This document shows positions 8,397 through 15,901 of a DNA stretch of 23,526 bases, one piece after another. Every line of letters begins with the position of its first letter. The stretch's first letter is position 1. The stretch spans positions 1-23,526 of the forward strand of contig VGNW01000009.1 in the NCBI GenBank assembly GCA_016865955.1, read 5' to 3'. Source of the DNA: Chloroflexota bacterium (GTDB lineage Bacteria > Chloroflexota > Dehalococcoidia > SZUA-161). The position numbers were made by a program, and so were the translations under genes. The notes beneath the pieces were generated by a model. The model did no database searches. It was not told the origin of the DNA and saw nothing but the letters and a program-made list of their open reading frames with translations.

Positions 8397-8515
8397 TTAT
8401 ATCCCTTTCCTATTTACATAACATTAGGAGGCGCTTTTTAATTACATGATTTTAGCAATAAACTGGCACCGATACAACTTCCGAAGCTAGAGGCATTGCG
8501 CGTTGTGTTTATAAG

Positions 8516-8656
8516 GTCTTTGCGAGTCCATCCTTCCTTCAGGAAGGAGGCGAAGCAATCTCACCGTTAGTCATCAGAAATCAGCGGTCAGCTTTCAGGC
8601 ATCCACCCCACCAGATTGCCACGTCCTTCCCATTCGGGAAGGACTCGCAACGACAT
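8516..8656. repeat. Composite inverted-repeat element (MITE/BIME-like)
   Basis: About 141 bp with imperfect ~48-bp inverted ends. The left end reads gtctttgcgagtccatcctt... and the right end, reverse-complemented, reads gtcgttgcgagtccttccc.... Each end contains its own small hairpin (cttcctt/aaggagg-like on the left, cttccc/gggaag on the right) and ends inward with caatct. The middle ~45 bp holds an unrelated phrase (cagcggtcagctttcag). There is no ORF, which fits a non-autonomous mobile element or paired REP element. Copy number cannot be judged from one window. Confidence 0.65.
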
Positions 8657-8726
8657 AAAAATGTTATCCGCGTTCTCCGCGACCTCTGCGGTTTGAGTGC
8701 GATTATTCAACAAACATTGCAAAGTG

Positions 8727-8735
8727 TGATATATT
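8727..8735 (+). promoter_or_regulatory. Candidate extended -10 promoter for the MFS gene
   Basis: TGA followed by TATATT (8727-8735) is an extended -10 element. The -35 region (ttcaac near 8706) is poor. It lies about 70 bp before the ATG at 8806. Confidence 0.35.
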
Positions 8736-8741
8736 GTTGAG

Positions 8742-8765
8742 GAGCAGAGCCCCTGCTCTTTTGTG
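8742..8765 (+). terminator. Terminator-like hairpin in the MFS leader
   Basis: gagcag (8742-8747), a 5-nt loop and ctgctc (8753-8758), followed by tttt, gtgg and more Ts. The 6-bp stem is short. It sits between the candidate promoter and the MFS start codon, so it could be a leader attenuator or simply chance. Confidence 0.35.
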
Positions 8766-8805
8766 GTTTTTACGAAGATATGTATCCGTAGAAAGTAACT
8801 GACCG

Positions 8806-9921
8806 ATGCAGAATCTTAGCCGTGTGCATCTCTCTTTCCCGCTGCGGCTCGCCCTGGTCAGCTTCCTGTATAACTTCTCGATAGAAGCCTCTGTCATCTT
8901 CCTGCCGCTCTATGCTCAGGAACTGGGCGCTTCGAGGTTGGATGTAGGACTGATTGCCGCTGCGTACGGCATGGCATATTTCGTATCGTCCTTCATATTC
9001 AGCAGACGGTCCGATATGCGGGGCAGAATGGTATTCATCAGGTGGGGTCTTGCCCTGTCGGCGGTGGCTTATGTGTTCCAGATGTTTGCGCCCAGTCCGA
9101 TGATATTGCTGGCGATACGAGGGGCAATCGGATTCTGTCTCGGTGTGGCTTCGGCTGCCATGGTAGCCTATGTCTATGAAGCAGGGGGGCGCGTGGGCAG
9201 CTTCGCCTCCTACGGGTCGCTGGGGTGGCTTTTTGGCGCGGTGGTCGCAGCAGCGTCCCGAAACTATGAGGTGCTGTTCATTGCCAGTGCCGCAGCTTCG
9301 GCAATAGCCTTCCTGATATCGCTGACGCTTCGCGAGGAGGTTGTAACCCGCATCAAAGTTGCAGTCATACCGGTGGGAGTCATATGGACAAACCGCAAGA
9401 TATATCTGCCATTCCTGCTCAGACACATGGGAGCAACCGCTATCTGGGCTATTTTCCCTCTATACCTTGCTGGCATAGGGGCTGACAAGCTGATGATTGC
9501 TATTATCAACGGGATTAATTTGGGTGGACAGTTCCTGTTCATGCGGCTGATTCAGCGATTTAGCCCTGTCCGTATATTCATCATGGGCCTTTTAATCTCG
9601 ATTCTGGTATTTGCGATATACGGTATAGCCACTAATTATCTGCAGTTGATTCCGGTTCAGGTGTTGCTTGCGCTCGCCTGGTCCGGCATGTTCATCGGCG
9701 CTCTGAATTTCCTGCTGGCTAAAAATGTGGAGCGCGGCACGGCGGTCGGTATGTTGTATTCCTCAATGTCTCTATCAGGAGGCATCGGGCCTTTCATAGG
9801 AGGCGCCGTATCGCAGGTGTGGGGTTTTTCGGCACTGATGTTTGTCTCCTCGGGTCTGAGCTTTGTCGGTCTGCTTGCGTCACGGGGGCTGGGCAAGAAG
9901 AGGGAAACTCCCCGCCAATAA
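8806..9921 (+). CDS. MFS transporter (small, 12-TM type)
   Basis: 371 residues, almost entirely hydrophobic helices, with about 12 predicted membrane segments. The loop after helix 2 (SRRSDMRGRMVFIRWG) is a weak version of MFS motif A. A second MFS half follows a short central loop near 'VIWTNRKIYLPF'. It acts in the cytoplasmic membrane; the substrate is unknown, and the short length resembles sugar or drug efflux MFS members. The ATG at 8806 has no strong Shine-Dalgarno sequence. A palindrome (R3) follows the stop codon by 5 bp. It is divergent from the thioesterase gene and convergent with the DUF2007-like gene. Confidence 0.85.
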   Translation: MQNLSRVHLSFPLRLALVSFLYNFSIEASVIFLPLYAQELGASRLDVGLIAAAYGMAYFVSSFIFSRRSDMRGRMVFIRWGLALSAVAYVFQMFAPSPMILLAIRGAIGFCLGVASAAMVAYVYEAGGRVGSFASYGSLGWLFGAVVAAASRNYEVLFIASAAASAIAFLISLTLREEVVTRIKVAVIPVGVIWTNRKIYLPFLLRHMGATAIWAIFPLYLAGIGADKLMIAIINGINLGGQFLFMRLIQRFSPVRIFIMGLLISILVFAIYGIATNYLQLIPVQVLLALAWSGMFIGALNFLLAKNVERGTAVGMLYSSMSLSGGIGPFIGGAVSQVWGFSALMFVSSGLSFVGLLASRGLGKKRETPRQ

Positions 9922-9926
9922 GCCGT

Positions 9927-9956
9927 GTAGGGGGCGACCTGCCGAGTCGCCCCTAC
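9927..9956. repeat. Interspersed palindrome R3 (GTAGGGGCGACC type)
   Basis: The arms gtagggggcgac and gtcgcccctac pair with one bulged G around a 7-nt centre. GTAG lies at the foot on both strands. It is located in the convergent gap between the MFS gene (+) and the DUF2007-like gene (-). Confidence 0.75.
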
Positions 9957-9997
9957 TCATAAGATATTGGGCTAATCCTTATCCGAGGACTCCTGCT

Positions 9998-10069
9998 ATG
10001 GCAACTGGATTGAGAGGCCGCATTCGGAGTATTGAGGAAATCGTACTACTGTTTGATGAAGTTAATTAA
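9998..10069 (+). CDS. Possible 23-residue small ORF
   Basis: ATG at 9998 preceded by GAGGA at 8 nt spacing. It would encode a 23-residue peptide (MATGLRGRIRS...FDEVN) with balanced composition and no membrane segment. It overlaps the 3' end of the convergent DUF2007-like gene by 8 bp. I recognise no family; it could be a remnant or non-coding. The only support is the ribosome binding site. Confidence 0.2.
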   Translation: MATGLRGRIRSIEEIVLLFDEVN

Positions 10070-10454
10070 ACGTTTTATCGCTATGCCTTCTGCTTTTATA
10101 CCACTCAACTAACCTCACCAGCATAGCGGTCACAAGAAATGCGGGTATGATTAGTGTCCAACCCCTCTCGGCCAAGGATAGCACTGCAAACAAGTAGTAG
10201 GAAAGTCCAACTCTTTTCCTCTTCGCCTCAGGGACAGACCTTTCTTGACCTATAATCTTCAAAGCCTCTGCTTCATCCGATTCCCTGACCTTCAATTTAA
10301 CTCCGCCCACTGCTGTGGAATACAACCACATCATGGTGATGATGTATTCATCTTCAATGAAGCTTTGGATATCTCGTGATTCAAGCTTCGCCTTAAAAAT
10401 GTAAGCCTCTTGAGGAAACCTAAAAGTGGCGATAGTGACCAGTTTCTGTGACAT
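10062..10454 (-). CDS. DUF2007-like protein with C-terminal membrane segment
   Basis: 130 residues. The first ~70 (KLVTIATFRFPQEAYIFKAKLES, then GGVKLKVRESDEAEALKII) match the DUF2007 'putative signal-transducing protein' pattern, a small alpha/beta fold. After a basic stretch (PEAKRKR) there is a hydrophobic segment (GWTLIIPAFLVTAMLVRLVEWY) predicted to span the membrane, followed by a basic tail. The start ATG has AAGGTG at 4 nt spacing. Function is unknown for the family. It is divergent from asd with a 345-bp gap. Confidence 0.7.
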   Translation of the reverse strand: MSQKLVTIATFRFPQEAYIFKAKLESRDIQSFIEDEYIITMMWLYSTAVGGVKLKVRESDEAEALKIIGQERSVPEAKRKRVGLSYYLFAVLSLAERGWTLIIPAFLVTAMLVRLVEWYKSRRHSDKTFN

Positions 10455-10708
10455 TTCACACCTTATTCACGTCAACCATTCCATGAAGAAATATTCTAAT
10501 AGGGTCACTTGGCTTAACTTATATCCATTCCACCTGTATTGAATAAAAGCGGGCATACCAATTTACTTCCACTTTCGTACAAGAAAGTATATAGGTTGAT
10601 GAAATAATTTTCAACTGCACCTTGAGGGAGTTGGTTAAAGCAGTTTCAAATGCTCTGCTTTCAAAATGCTAAAATTCGAAGTGACCCACTACCGCATTAT
10701 CAATGGGC

Positions 10709-10737
10709 TGGCACGCTGACACTTGTTGCTGTATAAT
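10709..10737 (+). promoter_or_regulatory. Candidate promoter of asd
   Basis: Perfect TATAAT (10732-10737) with a poor -35 hexamer (tggcac) at 17-bp spacing. It would give a leader of about 57 nt that includes the hairpin at 10757-10781. Confidence 0.4.
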
Positions 10738-10756
10738 ACACACCATCATTTTTTAA

Positions 10757-10781
10757 GACCCCGAAAGGATAGGTTCGGGTC
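10757..10781 (+). promoter_or_regulatory. Leader hairpin before the asd ribosome binding site
   Basis: gacc(c)cgaa pairs with ttcgggtc around an 8-nt loop, with one bulged C. It abuts the purine-rich ribosome binding region (aggagtaggagaagga) of asd, so folding could influence translation. The mechanism is inferred. Confidence 0.4.
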
Positions 10782-10799
10782 AGGAGTAGGAGAAGGAAG

Positions 10800-11876
10800 A
10801 TGTTAAAGGCTGCAATCGTTGGCGCGACAGGAATAGTGGGGCAGCAGTTTGTAGTTGCCCTGGACAAGCACCCCTGGATTAAGATAACCACGCTCGCTGC
10901 CTCGGAGAGGTCAGCGGGGCGGACTTATAAAGAGGCGCTCACAGACCCCAAGACGGGCGCTTTCCGATGGTATTGCGACGAGCCGCCGTCGCCGGAGGTC
11001 ATGGACATCCCCGTGCAGATTGCTAATGATATGGATGTTTCGAAAGTTGATATCGTCTTCTCTGCGGTGGAATCCGACCAGGCGCAGATACTGGAGCCGA
11101 AGTTCGCTGCCACCAAGGCGGTGATAAGCACGGCATCGGCGTTTCGCTACGAAAAGGATGTGCCCATTCTGATTCCGGGGATAAACTCGGAGCACGCTGC
11201 ACTGTTGAAGAAACAGGGTAAAGAGCGCGGCTGGAAGGGCTTTATCACCCCCATACCCAACTGCACCACCACGGGTCTGGCGATAACGCTGAAGCCCATA
11301 TACGATAAATTCGGCATTAAGATGGTGCTGATGACCTCGATGCAGGCGCTGTCGGGCGCAGGGCGCAGCCCCGGCGTTATCGGGCTGGACATTCTGGACA
11401 ACGTGATTCCCTACATCGTCAGTGAGGAAGAAAAGGTTCAGCGCGAGACCCAGAAGATACTGGGCGCCTTTGACAGAGGCGCAATCGAGCCTGCTCAGTT
11501 TGCGGTTAGTTGCACCTGCACGCGCGTCAATGTCAGGGAAGGGCATACCGAGTCGGTCTTCGTAGCGACCGAGAAGAAGTGCGAGCCGGAGGAAGTTGCC
11601 CGCGCCATGAGCGAGTATAAGGGCTTCAAAGGCGTGTCGCTGCCATCGGCGCCGAAGCAGATGATTGTGGTGCGCACCGACCCGTTCCGGCCTCAGCCAC
11701 GGCTTGACCGCGATACCGACAACGGCATGGCTACTGTAGTGGGCAGGATAAGAAAGGACACCGCGCTGCAGAACGGCGTGAAGTACCTTCTGGTGTCTCA
11801 CAATACCAAGATGGGCGCTGCGCGAGGTGCGGTGCTGGTAGCCGAGTTGCTGATTAAGAAGGGGTACATAGCTTAG
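10800..11876 (+). CDS. asd: Aspartate-semialdehyde dehydrogenase (archaeal/fungal-type)
   Basis: 358 residues. It reduces aspartyl phosphate to aspartate semialdehyde with NADPH, the branch point to lysine, threonine and methionine. The N-terminal Rossmann motif is GATGIVGQQF. The catalytic Cys155 lies in PNCTTTGLAI and the catalytic His249 in REGHTESVFVA. The motif SGAGRSPGV and the length put it in the archaeal/fungal (USG-1-like) branch rather than the E. coli type. The ATG at 10800 has a strong purine-rich ribosome binding site. It stands alone, with a divergent DUF2007-like gene upstream and a perfect palindrome (R4) 22 bp after the stop. The MetE-like gene in this window could draw on the same pathway. 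Confidence 0.95.
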   Translation: MLKAAIVGATGIVGQQFVVALDKHPWIKITTLAASERSAGRTYKEALTDPKTGAFRWYCDEPPSPEVMDIPVQIANDMDVSKVDIVFSAVESDQAQILEPKFAATKAVISTASAFRYEKDVPILIPGINSEHAALLKKQGKERGWKGFITPIPNCTTTGLAITLKPIYDKFGIKMVLMTSMQALSGAGRSPGVIGLDILDNVIPYIVSEEEKVQRETQKILGAFDRGAIEPAQFAVSCTCTRVNVREGHTESVFVATEKKCEPEEVARAMSEYKGFKGVSLPSAPKQMIVVRTDPFRPQPRLDRDTDNGMATVVGRIRKDTALQNGVKYLLVSHNTKMGAARGAVLVAELLIKKGYIA

Positions 11877-11898
11877 AATTAGCGAAGGTTTATAAACA

Positions 11899-11927
11899 GT
11901 AGGGGCGACCCGACGGGTCGCCCCTAC
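11899..11927. repeat. Interspersed palindrome R4 (GTAGGGGCGACCCG type), likely bidirectional terminator
   Basis: Perfect 14-bp arms (gtaggggcgacccg / cgggtcgcccctac) with a single central base, and GTAG at the foot on both strands. It lies in the 73-bp gap between asd (+) and the small gene (-), which converge. Confidence 0.85.
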
Positions 11928-11949
11928 ATTATTGTCGAGTTGGCTTTGT

Positions 11950-12156
11950 TTAGTTTTCTTTTCCGAAGGCGTCAATGAAAATCTGCGGTACCTGGGCGCG
12001 CCTGTTGATGAACTCCTGGCACGCCTCGATGAACTTAGCAAAGACCTCGAAATCGGCGAAGGCAGCCATTCCTTCAGCCTGCCCCTGTAAAATCACATGG
12101 ACGTGATTGCTGCCGCACTGATAAATATCGATCTGTAGGTCCATCTTCTGTTCCAT
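11950..12156 (-). CDS. Small protein of unknown function
   Basis: 68 residues from the ATG at 12156. That start is preferred over an in-frame ATG 10 codons upstream because AAGGAGAG lies about 7 nt before it. The protein is acidic to neutral with a helical-looking middle (AFADFEVFAKFIEACQEFINRR) and one Cys. No signal peptide, membrane segment or known motif was recognised. It is followed by R4 and lies downstream of the histone-deacetylase-like gene by 181 bp, so an operon is uncertain. Confidence 0.55.
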   Translation of the reverse strand: MEQKMDLQIDIYQCGSNHVHVILQGQAEGMAAFADFEVFAKFIEACQEFINRRAQVPQIFIDAFGKEN

Positions 12157-12337
12157 TTCGGCTCTCCTTCGCTCTCCTGCTCGCAATTTAACATTAGCAC
12201 AGGTATCTTCTCTTAACCATAGCCCTAATGGTCATTTCGGCATGGTAGTTTTGGCGTAAGCTCAGAAGGGAAAACAGTACTTTTGGTAAGTAAGGTCGGT
12301 TTTCAGCAGGTGGAATTAAGCAGATTCTCAAAAATAG

Positions 12338-13444
12338 CTATCGCAGACACTTCCAGTAGTCTTTGAGATGCCTTTTGACCTCTTCTATGACTCTTTCGGT
12401 CTCCGTTAAAGATTCATTGCCTGTGAACCTATGATGTGGCGCCTCCGGCTCCTCCACCGGGATGTCCATGCCTGCCAGACCTGAAATTAAAGCCAGCCAC
12501 GCGTAGGGCAAAACATTTCTGTTGTAGCCGGATGTAATCAAATCAACAGACCTGCCCTGACAGACCTCGGCTATCTCCCTTGTTTTCCGCCCTATCATTC
12601 TGAAGCCTTCCACTGACAGACCCAGGCTGGTCAGTCCGTCGCTGAAATGGGGGTCTGAGCCGCCGTTTCTGACGATGATTTGAGGTTTGAACTCCTCGAC
12701 TAAGGGCTGGACTATCTTTTCCAAAACCAGTTTATAGGAGTCGTCGCCGGCATGTACGGGCATGGGGATGTTGACGGTGTAGCCCTTGCCCTCGCCGGAA
12801 CCGATTTCCGAAGCGAAGCCTGTCCCGGGGTAGAGAGTCCTGGGGTCCTGATGCAAATCGATTAACAGAACTCGGGGGTCGGTATAGAAATAATCCGAGG
12901 TTCCGTTTCCGGCGTGGGCATCGGTATCCAGAATGAGAACTCTACGCAGTTTATGCCTTTCCAGCAGATATTTGCCGCAGAAGGCGACATCGTTGTAAAG
13001 GCAGAAGCCCTCGCCGTAGTCGGGCTTGGCGTGGTGCAGCCCTCCGCCTATAGAGACTGCCTTTTTAAACTCGCCTCCCAGCACGAGGTCGCAGGCTTTC
13101 TTCGCCTGTCCCACGATAAGCCGGGCTGCCTCCTCCAGCTTGCCGGGTTTGCCCAGGGGCACATTATCACCGCTGTGGAAGCGGTAGCACGTCCCGGGGA
13201 AGTCCAAGCCGAGATAAGCGGCTCTGTAAAACTCTCTCGTGGCTTCGATATACTCCCTCTGGCAGATGAGGAGCAAATCCCCGTCGCTCGCCCAATCGGC
13301 TTCCATTATTCGGTAGTTATCGTCCTCGGGCAGGTGTTGCATCAGGAATTTGTAGAAGTGGGAGAAGCGTTCTCCCCGAAAGGGATGACCCTGCCCGAAG
13401 TCGTATTCCTTTATTTCATCGCGGTACAGGATTACGATAGGCAT
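12338..13444 (-). CDS. Histone deacetylase-fold (AcuC/HDAC-like) hydrolase
   Basis: 368 residues from the ATG at 13444. A GTG 27 codons upstream is open, but the family N-terminus (ILYRDEIKEYDFGQGHP) fits the ATG. It carries the zinc-dependent deacetylase signature: GGGLHHA (His137-138), the metal ligands Asp175 and His177 in DTDAHAGNGTSDYF, LIDLHQDP, and the third Asp region NGGSDPHFSDG, then TSGYN near the end where the family has its catalytic Tyr. The likely reaction is hydrolysis of an amide-linked acetyl group from a protein lysine or a small polyamine-like molecule; the substrate is unknown. It is divergent from the MgtC-like gene with a ~107-bp gap. In acetoin-utilising bacteria AcuC pairs with an acetyltransferase and synthetase, but no such partner is visible here. 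Confidence 0.9.
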   Translation of the reverse strand: MPIVILYRDEIKEYDFGQGHPFRGERFSHFYKFLMQHLPEDDNYRIMEADWASDGDLLLICQREYIEATREFYRAAYLGLDFPGTCYRFHSGDNVPLGKPGKLEEAARLIVGQAKKACDLVLGGEFKKAVSIGGGLHHAKPDYGEGFCLYNDVAFCGKYLLERHKLRRVLILDTDAHAGNGTSDYFYTDPRVLLIDLHQDPRTLYPGTGFASEIGSGEGKGYTVNIPMPVHAGDDSYKLVLEKIVQPLVEEFKPQIIVRNGGSDPHFSDGLTSLGLSVEGFRMIGRKTREIAEVCQGRSVDLITSGYNRNVLPYAWLALISGLAGMDIPVEEPEAPHHRFTGNESLTETERVIEEVKRHLKDYWKCLR

Positions 13445-13551
13445 GTCTTTTCTCTCAAAGCCAGACCCTGTTGACAAGTATATCAGGCCATGCCAGAATG
13501 GCAAACGATTGACAAGGTATTGCACATAATTCGAATGGGGAGGAATATGCT

Positions 13552-13983
13552 ATGGAGTCGTGGCAACTGACTTCTTATCCCGAGATAGATATGGTTATCC
13601 GCCTGGTGATAGCCGCTTTTATCGGCGGCATCATAGGCTATGAGAGGGCAAAGGCGGGAAAGGCTGCGGGACTGCGCACCAACCTGCTGGTCTGTGTGGG
13701 GGCAGCCCTGTTCACAATTATCTCAATCTACGGTTTCGGCGAAAACGGCGACCCTTCGAGAGTAGCTGCGGGCGTGGTGGTGGGCATCGGCTTTCTGGGA
13801 GCGGGTACTATCCTGCGTCAGGAGAAGGGGGTTGCGGGTCTCACCACAGCGGCTACTATTTGGTCGGTAGCTGCCATCGGTCTGGCGGTAGGCACTGGGC
13901 TATATGTAATTGCCGGTGTAGCTGCGGTGATAGTGCCTATCGCTCTGCGCTTTCTCCCGCATCATCATCCCATGAGCGACTGA
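13552..13983 (+). CDS. MgtC/SapB-family membrane protein
   Basis: 143 residues with about four or five membrane helices. Signatures are FIGGIIGYERAKAGKAAGLRTNLLV and GIGFLGAGTILRQEKGVAGLTTAATIW, which match the conserved MgtC core. It lacks the soluble C-terminal ACT-like domain of Salmonella MgtC, as many environmental members do. In the family, MgtC influences magnesium homeostasis and ATP synthase; the job of short homologues is unclear. A ribosome binding site (GGGGAGG) lies about 9 nt before the ATG. The DUF6485-like gene follows by 26 bp, so they are probably co-transcribed. Confidence 0.9.
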   Translation: MESWQLTSYPEIDMVIRLVIAAFIGGIIGYERAKAGKAAGLRTNLLVCVGAALFTIISIYGFGENGDPSRVAAGVVVGIGFLGAGTILRQEKGVAGLTTAATIWSVAAIGLAVGTGLYVIAGVAAVIVPIALRFLPHHHPMSD

Positions 13984-14009
13984 TTGATATGTGTTTGAAG
14001 GGGTAATGA

Positions 14010-14213
14010 ATGAAGGAGTGCAAGGTAGAGAAAAATAAGGCTGATTGTAACTGCACCTATGAGCCCTGTTCCAGAAAAGGCATTTGCTGCCAGTGCATCA
14101 GCTATCACAGAAGGTCGGGCGAACTGCCGGCGTGCTATTTCCCCAAGGATGTCGAGAGGACATACGACCGTTCCATAGAGAGGTTCATTGAGACCTGTCG
14201 AGGTAAAAAGTAG
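14010..14213 (+). CDS. DUF6485-like Cys-rich small protein
   Basis: 67 residues with seven or eight Cys, including NCTYEPCSRKGICCQC and a lone Cys in PACYFP. The spacing suggests a metal site (iron-sulfur or zinc), as in the DUF6485 family I recall; function unknown. AAGGGG lies 6 nt before the ATG. The stop codon TAG (14211-14213) is the second to fourth base of palindrome R5, so the repeat supplies the stop. It is downstream of the MgtC-like gene and convergent with the exporter gene. Confidence 0.75.
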   Translation: MKECKVEKNKADCNCTYEPCSRKGICCQCISYHRRSGELPACYFPKDVERTYDRSIERFIETCRGKK

Positions 14214-14237
14214 GGGCGCAAAGCCTTGCGCCCCTAC
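14210..14237. repeat. Interspersed palindrome R5 (GTAGGGGCGCAA type), carries a stop codon
   Basis: Perfect 12-bp arms (gtaggggcgcaa / ttgcgcccctac) with a 4-nt centre (agcc). It fills nearly all of the 29-bp gap between convergent genes and overlaps the TAG stop of the DUF6485-like gene. Apart from one central base it is identical to R10 and R11 near the RAYT. Confidence 0.85.
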
Positions 14238-14242
14238 AGGTT

Positions 14243-15802
14243 CTACGGGACTGCTGTTGTTTCCTTTGGCTTCAAATGGCTGCGTATAAATAGCGCTATG
14301 ATTGCCCCCGCAACGCAGATAAACACCGAGACCATCATTGCCGTGTTCAGGCTCTGAGTGAATTCCTCTTTGAACATAATCTGTAGCTGTGCCCCCAGAG
14401 GGCCCGGGATTTCGGGAATGCTTACCCCTGCCCCCAGGCGACCTGTAGATAGTTCTTCGAGCACCTTTTCTCGGAGGTAGGCTGGTATTTGAGTTATTGG
14501 AGCAAGAGCTTCCCTGAGATTGGTTACAAGCTGGTTCTGGAGAACAGCGCCTATTACCGAGATACCGAGCACCGAGCCAACCTGACGCATCGTTGCCAGC
14601 ACTCCCGCCGCCTCACCGGATTGCCCAATAGGCGCGCTTGCCATCACGGCGGCTGTCATCGGCGCCATAGTCAGACCCATACCCAATCCGCAGACCGCTA
14701 AGGGCAACATCAGTCTCTGCCATCCCATGTCTGAGGTTAGATTAGACATCAGGTATATGCCCAGAGCTACCAGCAGCATGCCGAAGAATATCAGCCAGCG
14801 GCTGCCTATTTTATCCGACAGCCTTCCCGATAGAGGAGCTACAATCATAATCACGCCGGGCATGGGAAGAAGGATTACCCCTGTCTTGATGGCGCTGAAG
14901 CCAAGGACAATCTGGAGATACAGCACCAGAAGGAACAATATGCTGAGGAGTCCTAACATCAGGACAAGTCCCACAGTATTGCCGGCGCTGAAAGTGGGAT
15001 TGCGGAAAAGCTGCAGTCGTATCAGCGGTGCCGGCATCTTCCGTTCTATGAGTATAAAAGCAATAAAGCTTACGAAGCTCGCTATGAAAAGACCCACGAT
15101 AAGACCGGAGTCCCAGCCATATTTTTGACCTTCCACCAGGGCAAAGGTGAGACAGAAGAGGGCAGCAGAAATTGTCAGGATGCCAAAGGCATCTATTTTT
15201 TTCTCGGCTCTGGGATCTTTGGATTCTGAGATTATAAATATAGCGGCTATGAAAGCGATGATGCCCACGGGGATGTTAATCAAGAAAATCAATCGCCATG
15301 AGTAGGCATCTACCAATGCCCCTCCGATTATGGGACCCAGAGCGCTGGCTACCCCTGCCACAGCTCCCCAGATTCCCAGTGCCATACCTCTGCCGCCCTC
15401 TCCAAAGGCTACATTCAATAGTGATAGAGTGGCAGGCATCATCATCGCCCCGCCGATAGCCTGAAGCACGCGGGCGCCTATGAGCAGGTTTATATTCGGT
15501 GCCAGTCCGCAGAGAAGAGAAGCCACTGTGAAGACGGCAATGCCGCTTATAAACATCATTTTGCGGCCGTAGATGTCTCCCACTTTACCCCCGGTGATTA
15601 CCAGGACAGCAAAGGCGAGGACATAGGCATTTATCACCCATTCGGCAGACGATATTCCGGTGTCGAAAGTGTCCATGATATGAGGGATAGCTATGTTCAC
15701 TATGGTGGCATCCAGTAACATCATGAACAGAGGCACGCAGGTAATTAGGAGCACCAGCCATTTTCTTTTATCTGATGTTGCGACGGGCTGTTCACCACTC
15801 AT
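14243..15802 (-). CDS. DHA2-family MFS multidrug exporter (EmrB/QacA-like)
   Basis: 519 residues with about 14 membrane helices, the DHA2 subfamily size. Family landmarks are LDATIVNIAIPHI in helix 1 (motif D1), GGKVGDIYGRKMMF (motif A) and GPIIGGALVDAYSWRLIFLINIPVG (motif C and following). These identify a proton-coupled drug or metabolite exporter in the cytoplasmic membrane; the substrate is unknown. No EmrA-like adaptor is present, which fits a cell without a Gram-negative outer membrane pump, or a partner elsewhere. It is downstream of the Rieske gene by 99 bp, with palindrome R6 between them that could end the upstream transcript. Confidence 0.92.
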   Translation of the reverse strand: MSGEQPVATSDKRKWLVLLITCVPLFMMLLDATIVNIAIPHIMDTFDTGISSAEWVINAYVLAFAVLVITGGKVGDIYGRKMMFISGIAVFTVASLLCGLAPNINLLIGARVLQAIGGAMMMPATLSLLNVAFGEGGRGMALGIWGAVAGVASALGPIIGGALVDAYSWRLIFLINIPVGIIAFIAAIFIISESKDPRAEKKIDAFGILTISAALFCLTFALVEGQKYGWDSGLIVGLFIASFVSFIAFILIERKMPAPLIRLQLFRNPTFSAGNTVGLVLMLGLLSILFLLVLYLQIVLGFSAIKTGVILLPMPGVIMIVAPLSGRLSDKIGSRWLIFFGMLLVALGIYLMSNLTSDMGWQRLMLPLAVCGLGMGLTMAPMTAAVMASAPIGQSGEAAGVLATMRQVGSVLGISVIGAVLQNQLVTNLREALAPITQIPAYLREKVLEELSTGRLGAGVSIPEIPGPLGAQLQIMFKEEFTQSLNTAMMVSVFICVAGAIIALFIRSHLKPKETTAVP

Positions 15803-15843
15803 GTAATATCCTTTCCACTGCTAATGCTTTGACACGCATAAGC

Positions 15844-15869
15844 AGGGGCGACAAGGAGTTGTCGCCCCT
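15844..15869. repeat. Interspersed palindrome R6 (GCAGGGGCGACAA type)
   Basis: 11-bp arms (aggggcgacaa / ttgtcgcccct) with a 4-nt loop (ggag). The foot is GCAG rather than GTAG. It lies 3' of the Rieske gene and 5' of the exporter gene, both on the minus strand. Confidence 0.8.
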
Positions 15870-15901
15870 TAACTGATTTCGCCTTATCGCTACTATTTAA
15901 G

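Larger units (their letters stand above)
8397..8805. other. 409-bp divergent intergenic region
   Basis: No convincing gene. It holds upstream sequence for the thioesterase gene (-), a composite inverted repeat at 8516-8656, a GC-rich phrase at 8669-8690 (gcgttctccgcgacctctgcgg) that looks repetitive, a candidate extended -10 element for the MFS gene (+), and a small hairpin followed by Ts at 8742-8765. The GGGGC-type palindromes seen at gene 3' ends are absent. Confidence 0.6.
10455..10799. other. 345-bp divergent intergenic region upstream of asd
   Basis: No gene seen. The AT-rich middle has no clear repeat. Near asd it holds TATAAT at 10732-10737, with only a poor -35 (tggcac at 10709-10714, 17-bp spacing), and a leader hairpin at 10757-10781. 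I do not see the long conserved architecture of a lysine riboswitch. Confidence 0.55.

Noticed and set aside
10709..10729. Sigma54-type promoter (TGGCAC ... TTGC) upstream of asd
   Set aside because: The spacing between the two elements is 11 bp instead of the required 5 or so.
10455..10799. Lysine or SAM riboswitch in front of asd
   Set aside because: Only a single short hairpin is visible; the multi-helix conserved cores are not present.
10911..12041. Long minus-strand ORF of 376 codons opposite asd
   Set aside because: It is fully antisense to a clear asd gene, is rich in Arg and His as GC-rich shadow frames are, and has no recognisable motif.
12914..13474. Plus-strand ORF of 186 codons opposite the histone-deacetylase-like gene
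   Set aside because: It is antisense to a well-supported gene with intact catalytic motifs; no family features seen.
13445..13525. Upstream GTG start for the histone-deacetylase-like gene
   Set aside because: The extra 27 residues do not resemble the family N-terminus, and they run into the promoter region of the divergent MgtC-like gene.
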